64,000 bases of DNA from Saprospiraceae bacterium (GTDB lineage: Bacteria; Bacteroidota; Bacteroidia; Chitinophagales; Saprospiraceae). The notes below the pieces were generated by a model. That model had not been told where the DNA came from. It saw only the letters and a program-made list of their open reading frames with translations, and did no database searches. This document shows, in pieces, positions 1 to 9,300 of this stretch; position 1 is the stretch's first letter, and the number at the start of each line of letters is the position of its first letter. The translations under genes and the position numbers were made by a program. Location: assembly GCA_020629035.1 (NCBI GenBank), contig JAHDEC010000004.1, forward strand, positions 62,001 through 126,000, given 5' to 3'.

Positions 1-78
1 CTATATCTATGGATGCTTGCGTCATACTATTTAACTTTGATGTAACTTGTGTTTTAACGGTACAAAATTTAAAAATTT

Positions 79-780
79 ATGCTAATTCGACAATTCTTTA
101 AACGCTTTTCGATAAATAATATTCAAAATTCGACACATGTTTTTTTATGCCTTGTTTTGTGCTTTATTTCGAGCCAACATTTATCATCGCAAATTATTGT
201 ACCTACTGAAACTGTAGAATTAGCTGAGTCTTCCATATTAAATCTAAAGGACCATTATTTAGTTGTCCGACTACAAACTAAAAAAAATGCTCTAGATAAA
301 CTCGATGAACTTGCGAGCAAAAGTAATAAACCAAACGGTGCATACAGTAAAAAAGCACAGATGATTAGAGAAGATCGAGATTGGGAGAACACGAACATGA
401 TAAAATCAATAAAAGAACATTACACATTCTCCAAAGTTATTTTTATTCCAGAAGATAAATATGAAGATTTTTTGAATGGACAATCCAATAAAATAGCGAT
501 GAATGAAAAGTTGGAGTTGGTTGATTTAGAAGAAATGCCTTCATCTTATATTCTGCTCGCCAGAGTGGTTGGTCATCATTATGATTGGATTAGTATGACA
601 GAGGATGGGATTGCACTAAATGACCCCTTCCCTAGTTATTTTAGATTAAACAACGGCTGGGAGCAATTTATTAAAGGAGTATTTAAACCTAAGGCAAAAA
701 ATAGTCCAGCAAAGTATGATTCTTTAGCCAAGAAAATATCGGAGAAGATGCAAAAGTATTATACTAATGTTACTTATTAG
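79..780 (+). CDS. Unknown secreted or membrane-anchored protein
   Basis: I do not recognise this 233-residue protein. The N-terminus is basic (about residues 1-20), followed by a hydrophobic stretch at about 21-38 that looks like a signal peptide or anchor, so export is inferred. The rest is a soluble, charged region without cysteine pairs or known catalytic motifs; the centre (about 95-170) has alternating beta-like segments and a GHHYDW motif. It is convergent with the minus-strand lipoprotein gene, and the two coding regions overlap by 11 bases at their 3' ends. The upstream 78 bases hold no clear TAnnTTTG promoter box. The ATG start is the first one in frame and places the hydrophobic segment correctly. 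Confidence 0.7.
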   Translation: MLIRQFFKRFSINNIQNSTHVFLCLVLCFISSQHLSSQIIVPTETVELAESSILNLKDHYLVVRLQTKKNALDKLDELASKSNKPNGAYSKKAQMIREDRDWENTNMIKSIKEHYTFSKVIFIPEDKYEDFLNGQSNKIAMNEKLELVDLEEMPSSYILLARVVGHHYDWISMTEDGIALNDPFPSYFRLNNGWEQFIKGVFKPKAKNSPAKYDSLAKKISEKMQKYYTNVTY

Positions 781-1069
781 AAAAAGTGTCAACTGTGCCT
801 AAAATATGTGCTGGAGTGATGGGTCTAGCTGGTTTATCAGGAATAGTCATGGTGTCGACTAATTGTTCTGAAACCCACAATGCAATCAATGAGTCTACAT
901 AAATCTCAGCTTCATTTGTTGCCTTACTGAGGCATTTTTCAAGCTCACCACTTCTGTATTTATTTATTTTTTTTTCGAGCTCGACTGCAACTTCAGCATC
1001 GATATCTCTTGGTTCTTCACAGGCCAGAAAAACAAACAACAACAAACAAATAATAATACCTTTTTTCAC
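770..1069 (-). CDS. Small lipoprotein, unknown function
   Basis: A 99-residue protein with a basic start, a hydrophobic core and a lipobox-like LFVFLAC at about residues 10-16, so it is probably a lipoprotein anchored by that cysteine. The mature part is helical and charged, with a pattern of a single Cys followed by A...VDSLI. The start is GTG, sharing a GTGA overlap with the stop codon of the preceding small lipoprotein gene, which suggests translational coupling. The two small proteins share size, lipobox position and a similar C-x(n)-A-x(n)-DS-I core, so a tandem duplication is possible (inference). It is the last gene of the minus-strand run that includes lptB. Function unknown. Confidence 0.7.
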   Translation of the reverse strand: MKKGIIICLLLFVFLACEEPRDIDAEVAVELEKKINKYRSGELEKCLSKATNEAEIYVDSLIALWVSEQLVDTMTIPDKPARPITPAHILGTVDTFSNK

Positions 1070-1323
1070 TTTTCTAAGATTATTTGGATTTCATCAATTT
1101 GCTTTTGCTTTATAGAATCTATTGCATTTTGAAAATAAGTATCAAAATTCAAATCACATAAACTGTCCATTTCCTTTTTTAATGCAAGTCTTTGAGTAGC
1201 AAATAATGAATCAGTTTTCTTAAACATCGCTCTTTCTGCTTCCAAATCTTCATAGCCACCACAGGAAATAGCTAACAAAACCACAAACAATAAAGATATA
1301 TTCCACTTACTTGTCAAGATCAA
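1066..1323 (-). CDS. Small lipoprotein, unknown function, overlapping lptB
   Basis: An 85-residue protein with a signal-peptide-like N-terminus ending in LLAISC, a plausible lipobox with Cys at about residue 21. The mature region is short, helical and charged (DSLF, MDSLC, AIDSIK). There is no ATG; TTG codons at 1323 and 1317 are the possible starts, and both lie inside the end of lptB, giving an overlap of 11-17 bases. Such overlap points to coupled translation behind lptB. It resembles the next gene downstream in size and layout. Role unknown; a link to envelope or LPS export is suggested only by the neighbour. Confidence 0.6.
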   Translation of the reverse strand: MILTSKWNISLLFVVLLAISCGGYEDLEAERAMFKKTDSLFATQRLALKKEMDSLCDLNFDTYFQNAIDSIKQKQIDEIQIILEK

Positions 1324-2053
1324 TGATTTTTCGTTTTAATTCAAAGTTTTGACCTAGGTAAACCTTCCTTACTATTTCGTCAGCTGCTAGCTCCTCCGCT
1401 GTTCCAGATTTAAGAATATTTCCTTCAAACATTAAATAAGCTCTATCTGTGATCGATAAGGTTTCTTGCACATTGTGGTCTGTTATCAGAATGCCAATGT
1501 TTTTTTCTTTTAGTTTAGCCACTATATACTGAATATCTTCAACCGCTATTGGATCAATTCCTGCAAATGGTTCGTCCAATAATATAAAGCTTGGGTCAGA
1601 AGCCAAAGCTCTAGCAATCTCTGTTCTTCTTCGTTCACCACCAGATAAACTATCACCCATGTTTTTTCTAACCTTTTCTAATCCAAATTCATTGATTAGC
1701 GATTCTAATTTATCTCTTTGTTCTGCTTTGTTAAGCTTGGTCATTTCAAGTATTCCAGCAATATTATCTTCTACGGATAATTTCCTAAAAACGGATGGTT
1801 CTTGCGGTAGATATCCAATGCCATGTCTTGCTCTTTTGTACATTGGAAAACTGGTGATTTCTATATCGTCCAAATATACGGTCCCATCATTGGGCTTTAC
1901 AAAACCTACAACCATGTAAAAAGTAGTCGTTTTTCCTGCTCCATTCGGTCCTAATAAACCCACGATTTCACCTCGATTTACCTCGATAGACACCTCATTG
2001 ACTACTCGTCGTTGACCATAAATTTTTACTAACTTTGCGGCTTTTAACTTCAT
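1307..2053 (-). CDS. lptB: LPS export ABC transporter ATP-binding protein LptB
   Basis: LptB is the cytoplasmic ATPase that powers extraction of lipopolysaccharide from the inner membrane by LptFG and its transfer over the Lpt bridge. The sequence shows a full ABC ATPase: Walker [10 protein letters not shown] at about residue 36, a Q-loop (LPQEPS), the signature LSGGERRR, Walker [13 protein letters not shown] and the switch histidine in ITDHN. The length (248 residues) is normal. I chose ATG at 2053 ([12 protein letters not shown]) rather than the upstream ATG at 2077, because it matches the usual family start and leaves a 4-base gap to the preceding stop. LptF/G/C/A genes are not next to it. 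Confidence 0.95.
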   Translation of the reverse strand: MKLKAAKLVKIYGQRRVVNEVSIEVNRGEIVGLLGPNGAGKTTTFYMVVGFVKPNDGTVYLDDIEITSFPMYKRARHGIGYLPQEPSVFRKLSVEDNIAGILEMTKLNKAEQRDKLESLINEFGLEKVRKNMGDSLSGGERRRTEIARALASDPSFILLDEPFAGIDPIAVEDIQYIVAKLKEKNIGILITDHNVQETLSITDRAYLMFEGNILKSGTAEELAADEIVRKVYLGQNFELKRKIIDLDK

Positions 2054-2057
2054 TGTG

Positions 2058-3638
2058 TTACAATATATCCCAATCAATACTTAATTCAACATCCCAGTTG
2101 GCTCTAATTTCTTCAACTTCGATGGTTTTAATTTTTTCAGGTTGTCTTTTTTCGAACCAATCTCCTGAATCCCATCGCCCATTTCCATTAATATCTTCAA
2201 TCAATTTAATGTTATACTTCCCCGGTTCTATTTGTTGATAAACTTTTATCTCTGACGATTTCATTAGAAAATTGTCTATTATTTTTTCTCCTTTTCGCAA
2301 TTGACATAGGTAACTGATCGAATCATTTTCCGCGTTAAATGCTATTTGTAGATTCCCAAAGTCTTCTTTAGATGCAGTGCTTATTTCAACTAATAACGTG
2401 TCATTAGTTTGTCCATAGAGGTCAGTTATTGCACCCGGTAAGATGGTTAAGTTATAGATCGTTTGATCCTTCAAAGAAAGTGAAAACTTAAGATTTTTAC
2501 CCACTGTTTTAGCAATATAGGCAGCTGAGACATCTAAGGTGTCTTTTAGAGAAATCAAACTGGTGTCTGCTATACTAATCGGTACATTATAATTAAATGC
2601 TATCTCCCCATTAGGATTTACTTTAAAAAGTTTATTGTTTTTCCTTGCCTCCAATTGTAATGAATCCTTATAACTAGCCTCCTTCCACCTAATGGTATCT
2701 AACACATTCCCACCATCATCATGTAGAATTAATAAACTATCCTCCATAGGTTCTTGGTAGGTGTACCAGATGTGAAAAGAATCTTTAGATGACTCTTGAT
2801 ATATGCTTGTAAATGCTTCATTAATTAGGTTTACCGAGTCTGGCAAATTGCTAAATAATAAAGAGAGTCTATTAGCTTTTTTAAAGGAATGACTTAGTAA
2901 CCTATAGTCATCCATTAAAAATAAATCAAGCTCAAATACCTGCGTTACACTATCCTCTCTAACATAAATAGTGCTATCTAAAAAGGCAATTCGCTCAGCA
3001 GGAGGATCAAATTTGTAATTAAAATTATCCTCTATGGCAAAAAGTTGAAAGGTGTCTTCTCTTAGATTAGACAGTCTAAATTCTCCAGCTTCATTGGTCT
3101 TGGTGATATACAAGGGTCTATCTTGAACAACAATAGAATCTCGTAGTGTATCATACAAACAAACCAATATATCTTCCAAGGGTTCGTTAGTGAGCACATC
3201 TCTTATTCTTCCTTGAATAAACAGCGAATCTATTTCGTCTCCTGTTGAAAATATAAAACGCAAATCTTTAGCAGGATTTCCTTCTGTAAAATCGACAATG
3301 GATTCACCAAAATTTATAACATAGGTTGTACTATCTGCTAAGATTTCTTCTTCATTAAACTCAAAGGTCAATTTTTTGCCTCTGAGTTCTATCTTGGGCT
3401 TATGTTTAAGGGGAGGAGAAACTAGTATGTTGTTTTGATTCTTTAGTTGAAGCCATTCATCAAAATAAAAATAAAGAGGTTCAGCCGTAAAGTTCTTTTG
3501 GAAATTTGGGCTGGATTTACTTTCATCCAATACTGGAGCAAAAGTATCCTCTGGACCACCCTCAATGTTCCCTGTGATTCTGGCACAAGAAACTATGCAG
3601 AATAGAATAAAAGAAAGAATGACTAGTTTTCTTAGCAT
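2058..3638 (-). CDS. Ig-like (Big_5 type) lipoprotein
   Basis: A 526-residue protein with a signal peptide and lipobox (FCIVSC, Cys at about 18). Right after the lipobox comes a G-G-P-D/E-T-F-A-P motif leading into a bacterial Ig-like domain of the kind annotated Big_5 in many Bacteroidota lipoproteins (about residues 30-130). A carboxypeptidase-regulatory-like beta domain (about 140-220) and further beta-rich modules follow. The C-terminus contains a [13 protein letters not shown] motif typical of calcium-binding or 'DINGNG' tails. Likely outer-membrane or surface lipoprotein. It sits between xerD and lptB on the minus strand with short gaps, so they are probably co-transcribed. Exact role unknown. 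Confidence 0.85.
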   Translation of the reverse strand: MLRKLVILSFILFCIVSCARITGNIEGGPEDTFAPVLDESKSSPNFQKNFTAEPLYFYFDEWLQLKNQNNILVSPPLKHKPKIELRGKKLTFEFNEEEILADSTTYVINFGESIVDFTEGNPAKDLRFIFSTGDEIDSLFIQGRIRDVLTNEPLEDILVCLYDTLRDSIVVQDRPLYITKTNEAGEFRLSNLREDTFQLFAIEDNFNYKFDPPAERIAFLDSTIYVREDSVTQVFELDLFLMDDYRLLSHSFKKANRLSLLFSNLPDSVNLINEAFTSIYQESSKDSFHIWYTYQEPMEDSLLILHDDGGNVLDTIRWKEASYKDSLQLEARKNNKLFKVNPNGEIAFNYNVPISIADTSLISLKDTLDVSAAYIAKTVGKNLKFSLSLKDQTIYNLTILPGAITDLYGQTNDTLLVEISTASKEDFGNLQIAFNAENDSISYLCQLRKGEKIIDNFLMKSSEIKVYQQIEPGKYNIKLIEDINGNGRWDSGDWFEKRQPEKIKTIEVEEIRANWDVELSIDWDIL

Positions 3639-3663
3639 ACTTAAAGATACAAAAGCTACTTCC

Positions 3664-4566
3664 TCAACGAGCCATTGGATGATATCTGTATAGTGTATCC
3701 TTAAGAAAATTATTATCGAGGTGTGTGTATATTTCTGTGGTCAATATCGATTCATGACCTAACATCTCTTGAATAGCTCGTAAATCAGCCCCTCCTTCCA
3801 CTAAATGTGTTGCAAAAGAGTGCCGAAAAGTATGTGGACTAATTTTCTTACGCAAACCAGATTTTTCAACTAAGTTTTTAATTATGGTAAAGATCATCAC
3901 TCGTGTTAAGGATTTTCCACGTCTATTTAAAAAAACAAAATCTTCAAATCCAGGCTTAATGGTTTGATTATTTCTGTCGTGATTTACATAGTTTTCTATA
4001 TGTTTTAAAGTAAAGGGTGCAATAGGTATTAGCCGTTCTTTATTACCTTTTCCAATGACACGTATATAAGAAAGCTCTTTGAAAATATTAGATAATTTAA
4101 GCTGAGTTAGTTCAGTAACTCGTAATCCACATCCATACAAAGTCTCGATAATGGCTTTATTTCGGTGCCCTTGTGGATGGCTCAAATCTATGGCAGCTAT
4201 TAAAGCATCTATTTCTTCTTTAGTTAATACATCAGGAATTTTCTTAGGAAGCTTTGGGCTTTCTATTAATTCAACTGGATCATCTTTTATGATATCTTCT
4301 AATATTAAGTACTTGTAAAAGGACCGGATTCCAGACAAGATTCTAGCCTGTGATCTACTATTTAGTCCAAGCTGGTGAATGAATCCTAAAAACTGTTCGA
4401 TATCATTATGTAGAATTTCTCCCACATTGAGTTTGCCTAAAGTGTGCTCTGAATATTGGGCCAGTTTTTCTACATCAGCCATATAAGCCTCTACAGAATT
4501 TGCAGACATCGAACGCTCAAGCATCATGTAAGACTTAAAACCCAACATAGAACTTTTCCAATTCAT
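3664..4566 (-). CDS. xerD: Site-specific tyrosine recombinase XerC/XerD
   Basis: XerC/XerD resolves chromosome dimers at dif sites by strand exchange. The protein has an N-terminal SAM-like core-binding domain (about residues 5-90) and a C-terminal catalytic domain. All catalytic residues can be seen: Arg in CGLRVTEL, Lys in GKGNKERLIP, HTFRH, LGHES and the nucleophile in TTEIYTH. The size (300 residues) is that of chromosomal Xer proteins, not of phage integrases, and no att repeats or phage genes lie nearby. I prefer ATG at 4566 (MNWKSS); an ATG at 4581 is also in frame. XerD and XerC cannot be told apart safely by eye. Confidence 0.9.
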   Translation of the reverse strand: MNWKSSMLGFKSYMMLERSMSANSVEAYMADVEKLAQYSEHTLGKLNVGEILHNDIEQFLGFIHQLGLNSRSQARILSGIRSFYKYLILEDIIKDDPVELIESPKLPKKIPDVLTKEEIDALIAAIDLSHPQGHRNKAIIETLYGCGLRVTELTQLKLSNIFKELSYIRVIGKGNKERLIPIAPFTLKHIENYVNHDRNNQTIKPGFEDFVFLNRRGKSLTRVMIFTIIKNLVEKSGLRKKISPHTFRHSFATHLVEGGADLRAIQEMLGHESILTTEIYTHLDNNFLKDTLYRYHPMAR

Positions 4567-4651
4567 ATTATAAAAATACATAATATGTTTTAGTGAATCA
4601 ATTAAATCTGCTTCTTCATCAATATTTTATATATTGCCTCAAAGCTTTTTT

Positions 4652-6274
4652 ATGCGTTCACAAGTTCTTGTTCTCAGTTTTTTAGTCGTTGCTGTTTTAA
4701 TATGTCTAGGAGTATTAGTTAGTAGTGCTTGGTTTTGGGTGCTGGCGGGTTTATCACCATTGCTTCTTTTAGCTTGGTATGATGCTTTCCAAACTAAGCA
4801 TGCTATTGTTAGAAACTTTCCTGTACTTGGTAGGTCTAGATATATTGCTGAGTGGCTAAGGCCTAAATTATATCAGTATTTTATTGAATCAGATACTGAT
4901 GGTAGACCTTTTAGTAGAATAAACCGAAACATCGTTTATCAACGCGCAAAACAGGTTTTAGACACCGCTCCTTTTGGTACCCAATTAAATGTCTATGACG
5001 AAGGATATGAGTGGATGGAACACTCCATTGCTGCAAAAGATCACCATGATTTAGACCCTAATCCTAGAGTTTTGATAGGTGGTAAAAACTGCAAGCAACC
5101 TTATAGTGCAAGTCTTTTTAACGTCTCTGCCATGAGTTTTGGTTCATTGAGCAAAAATGCAGTAATGGCCTTAAATGGTGGTGCTAAACTTGGAAACTTT
5201 GCTCACAATACGGGCGAAGGCGGCATTTCAGAATATCATAATAAATTTGGTGGAGATTTAATTTATCAGATAGGCACTGGTTACTTTGGTTGTCGAACAA
5301 AGGATGGAAACTTTTCGGAAGAATTGTATGCAAAAAGAACAGCCGAGCCTAATGTAAAAATGATAGAAATTAAACTATCTCAAGGAGCAAAACCGGGACA
5401 TGGTGGTATTCTGCCTGCTAAAAAAGCGACGGAAGAGATTGCCAAGATTCGCAACATTGAACCAAATAAAGATGTCCTCTCGCCTCCTTATCATAAGGCA
5501 TTTAATACTCCAGAGGGACTTCTGAGATTTATCAAAAAATGTCAAGACCTTTCCGGAGGAAAACCAGTAGGATTTAAACTGTGTGTAGGTCAAAAGTCAG
5601 AATTTATAGCTATTTGTAAAGCCATGCTGTCTACTGGAATTAAACCAGATTTTATAAGTGTGGATGGTGCAGAGGGAGGCACAGGTGCAGCTCCTTTGGA
5701 ATTTAGTAATTCTGTAGGCATGCCCTATAGAGAAGGTTTAGCTTTTGTCTATAACACATTGATTGGCTTTGATATTAAGAAGGAAATCACCCTAATTGCT
5801 TCTGGAAAGATAGTTTCTGGTTTTGATATTTTCAGAGCTATTTCTTTAGGTGCAGATACCACCTATAGTGCAAGAGCTATGATGATGGCTGTAGGATGTA
5901 TTCAAGCTTTGGAGTGCAACTCAAATACCTGTCCTACAGGAGTAGCTACACAAGATCCTGAATTAATGAAAGGTTTAGTTGTGGAAGATAAGAAACACCG
6001 AGTAGCTAATTATCACAATGAAACCATAAAAAGCTTTGTTGAACTAATGGCGGCGGCTGGCATTGATGATCCAGATAGAATTAACAGACGTCACGTACAT
6101 CGAAGAATTTCTACGGCAAAGTCAAGTTCTTATTTAAGTCTTTATCCTTATATCACTGAAGCTTGCCTATTAGATCCAAGCAGTGTCCCAGAAGATTGGA
6201 AAGAGCTGTTAGCTATGGCTGACTCTTCTAGCTTTAGCCCTAAATTTGAACAAATTTTTATCGAAGAAGATTAA
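4652..6274 (+). CDS. FMN-binding glutamate synthase-family protein
   Basis: This protein corresponds to the central and FMN domains of the large glutamate synthase subunit (GltB), without its glutamine amidotransferase domain. Residues 1-45 form two hydrophobic segments, so it is membrane-anchored. The FMN/synthase domain carries NVSAMSFGSLS, the glycine-rich AEGGTGAAPLEF, and the cysteines of a 3Fe-4S cluster in LECNSNTCPTG. Such stand-alone proteins are common in bacteria; the substrate is uncertain, so ammonia assimilation is not proven. The start is either TTG at 4634 or ATG at 4652; I use the ATG because it puts the hydrophobic segment directly at the N-terminus. It converges with sprA and shares a terminator with it. 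Confidence 0.87.
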   Translation: MRSQVLVLSFLVVAVLICLGVLVSSAWFWVLAGLSPLLLLAWYDAFQTKHAIVRNFPVLGRSRYIAEWLRPKLYQYFIESDTDGRPFSRINRNIVYQRAKQVLDTAPFGTQLNVYDEGYEWMEHSIAAKDHHDLDPNPRVLIGGKNCKQPYSASLFNVSAMSFGSLSKNAVMALNGGAKLGNFAHNTGEGGISEYHNKFGGDLIYQIGTGYFGCRTKDGNFSEELYAKRTAEPNVKMIEIKLSQGAKPGHGGILPAKKATEEIAKIRNIEPNKDVLSPPYHKAFNTPEGLLRFIKKCQDLSGGKPVGFKLCVGQKSEFIAICKAMLSTGIKPDFISVDGAEGGTGAAPLEFSNSVGMPYREGLAFVYNTLIGFDIKKEITLIASGKIVSGFDIFRAISLGADTTYSARAMMMAVGCIQALECNSNTCPTGVATQDPELMKGLVVEDKKHRVANYHNETIKSFVELMAAAGIDDPDRINRRHVHRRISTAKSSSYLSLYPYITEACLLDPSSVPEDWKELLAMADSSSFSPKFEQIFIEED

Positions 6275-6275
6275 A

Positions 6276-6302
6276 AAATTGGACTAATTAATAGTCCAAT
6301 TT
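6276..6302. terminator. Bidirectional terminator between two convergent genes
   Basis: A perfect 11-bp inverted repeat, AAATTGGACTA / TAGTCCAATTT, with a 5-base loop ATTAA. It follows the plus-strand stop codon directly. The stop codon of sprA (minus strand, 6288-6290) lies inside the loop. A-rich sequence on one side and TTTAAAT on the other make it usable from both directions. Confidence 0.8.
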
Positions 6303-9300
6303 AAATCTTACTACAAAGCCTGTTTCAATAGACGTTGTCTCAAAAGTGTTTATGTTTTTCGGCCTGTTATTACTATAATCAAAGTAATATCTAAGTGACA
6401 ATTGATTCGTAATAGCATATTCAGCACTAGGACTCAGTATAATTATTGTCGAACCTCTTACTGATTCGTTTGTCGGATTCTCCGTTAAGATATCATGAAT
6501 CAGCTCATCAGTATCACGATAAGAAAAATCTAGATTCAAAGTCAATGTTCTAGGCTTATTGTTATTAATTCCTCTTCCTTGTCTATTTCCTGAATTTAAG
6601 GCGCCCAGTACATCTTTCCCATCTTTATCCTTATCATCATCCGCTCTTTTCTTCTTTTTCTTGCCTTTTCGATCACCCGTTAAAAATCCTATATTAATAT
6701 CCTCGAGAACTGTTCCTGCGCCAAATACAAATTCTGTGCTTGAGCTTTCTCGCAATTCACCTACTGCTGTTGATAATGCAAGATTTCTAGATTTTTTATA
6801 TTGGAAATCTAAGGTATAATCACTAAGTGTTTTCATTGAAAATCCAACAATCGGTGAAAACTGTTCTGATATAGCAATTTCTGGAATTTCCCACCTTGTA
6901 AAGTAGTTTCCATTCACCTCCCTAATCTCTGAATAAGGATCATCAATGGTGTACTCAGGATTTAGGTTGTAGTTATTTATCGTTAAACTAGATTTATAAC
7001 CATGATCTATCTTGAAACTCTTCAAACGGTCTTTAAACCATGGAAGTTTATTTAGATTTTTATAGGAAATTTGCCAGTTAGGTCTTGGCAAAAATTTCCA
7101 GTTATCCCTTGGATTCATTACGTAATCAACCTGTAATGAATTTAGCGGATTTGTTTCTGTATACGCAGCAATAAATGCTGGAATTATTATTTCATTGTTT
7201 AGTTTACCTAATCCATAGGTATAACCAGGGTTATTGTCGTTCTGCGTATGAGGATCGAATTCGTTAGGAACATTGCTGCCTGCCTCATATTGGTAATTCT
7301 CAGATACAATGGCTGTGTTATCAATAAATGTATTAAAAAGTTCGTCAGTTCTATTGCCAAATAGTGTATTCACTGCAAAGTATGACATCTCGAAAGATCC
7401 ATTTTCTATTTGTGCTAATTGAATCCAATCCTCTTGTGGATCACCCGTATTATTTTTCTTCCTAAACTCTTCATTGTGTCTATAGTTGAATTTCTTATTC
7501 ATGGTTAGATCTATATCAAATCCTTTCCATGGTTCTAATTCAACATCAAAAAGCATGTCTTGCCTTCGGCTTGTTTGGATCTGTTGATTTAATGCTAAAC
7601 TTTCATTTATCCAACCATTAGCAGCTGCACCATATAACCAGTTATCTTTATCACGATAGGTGATATCTGGTTGAATTCCGGCTACAAAATCCCATCCTGG
7701 AGCCACAAAGTTTCTATCCATCCCAAGTAGATTAGTGGATGGCATAAAACCTGGAATAAGTGTAGTAAAGTCTTCTTTGTATTGAAATTTAACACCTCTT
7801 AAAAGGAAGAGTGGTCTCACAACTATCTTTTCAAAAGTGCTAGGTACTCTTGTTTTCTTTGTCCGATCTTTAGAACGATCATTTTTAGGATCTTCTTTAT
7901 CTTTATCAGCTTTGTCATCGTCTTTTTCTCGAGACTTCTTCTTCTTTTCCTTCGTCTTGGATTTTTTATCCTCTATTTTATCTAAGCTTTTAAGGTATTT
8001 AGATTTCTTGTAGAGTTTGTTTAAATCAAAATCTGCCGTAATGGATCTATTTTGACCATTTTGTATAATGGCCCCTGGCAAGACTAGTTCTGGATTTCCT
8101 GGCTCGATATCAATTAGAGGTCCACTTAACCAACTATAGTCTGCTTTGTACTGACCCTTTATTGAAATAAAGTTTATAAATGGAAAATGCTTTAAAGGAA
8201 CATCATAACTTAATTGAGCTTGGTGGTTGTACTTTGTATTTCTTCCACCATCCCTTAAATTGTTTTGCCAATATTCAGTGACCTGATTTTCATTTTCTCG
8301 AACAATATCTGTCACCGTATCACCAACCTCGTTTATCCATTCTCGATCTACAGGATCAGCCTGTATTCCTGTCTGTCGATATTCGTCAATAAATGACATA
8401 TTAGTGGCACTGAATTTAAGCTTCAAGGATTTTGCCAAATTCCAGTTTAGATTGTAACGTCTCTCCCAAGTAAAAAACCGTTCATCAAATTCAAAAACAG
8501 GTTCTACTGGCAATCTAAATCTTCTTGTCTTCAGCCTTCGATTCATATCTGTTGTAAAACTGAAACTGTTTGGTACCGGGTTGAAGTTAAACTCCTTTAT
8601 AAATTTCAAATAATCAGATTTAACCATTTTCTTAAATGGTGTTATCGACTTTGACTTGGGTTTATACGTGTAGTCTATCCCTGCCTTATATTCTTTTGTA
8701 TTATCAAACTCTAATAGAGGGTCTCTTTTATCCGTTTCTGTGTATGCGTAGCTTGCACTAAAATTTGAAATATCCCAAGGATAGTTTCTTTTAGGTTTGG
8801 GTTTATTTTGTAGCGCTGCTCCACCACTTGCAACTGCTCCTTCTGCACCCGGCTTAGTGTTTTTACCACCCAATGATATGGGCCCAGTAGTTCCACCTTT
8901 TGGACCTCCCCTGCTTTTTTCTTTACGTACATTAATCAGGTTGATGGTCTTAATAGTTGTAACATCTTGGGCTGTATTCTTAATAGAGTCACGTTTTGCA
9001 GGATTGGCTGCTAATTTTTCTTCCAATGTTAAATCAAGATCGAAAGGATCAAACTGCGGATTACTAATAGATTTTGCATATTGGGCATAAAATGGAACCC
9101 TTACATTCCATTTATTTGGAAAGAATTTTCCCAGTTCTAAATTTGTGGCAGCATCATATTCTATAATTTCTTCCTTTAATCGCTCATCTAGCTTTTGATC
9201 TAATGCACCCCATCCAATACTATTGTATTTTCCGGATACGGTAACATTTCCTAAATCCGCTAATTGCCAATCCACTCTCGCTACTGAGGCAACTCCTCCT

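Noticed and set aside
3664-4566. xerD as sign of an integrated element
   Set aside because: Size and motifs fit the chromosomal recombinase; there are no att repeats, phage genes, tRNA insertion or composition change around it.
8797-9090. Open frames on the plus strand opposite sprA (for example 8797-9090, 9223-9453, 11128-11397, 11800-12078)
   Set aside because: They lie antisense within a clear 2529-codon gene, have no domain content or promoter, and show proline/serine-rich translations typical of shadow frames.
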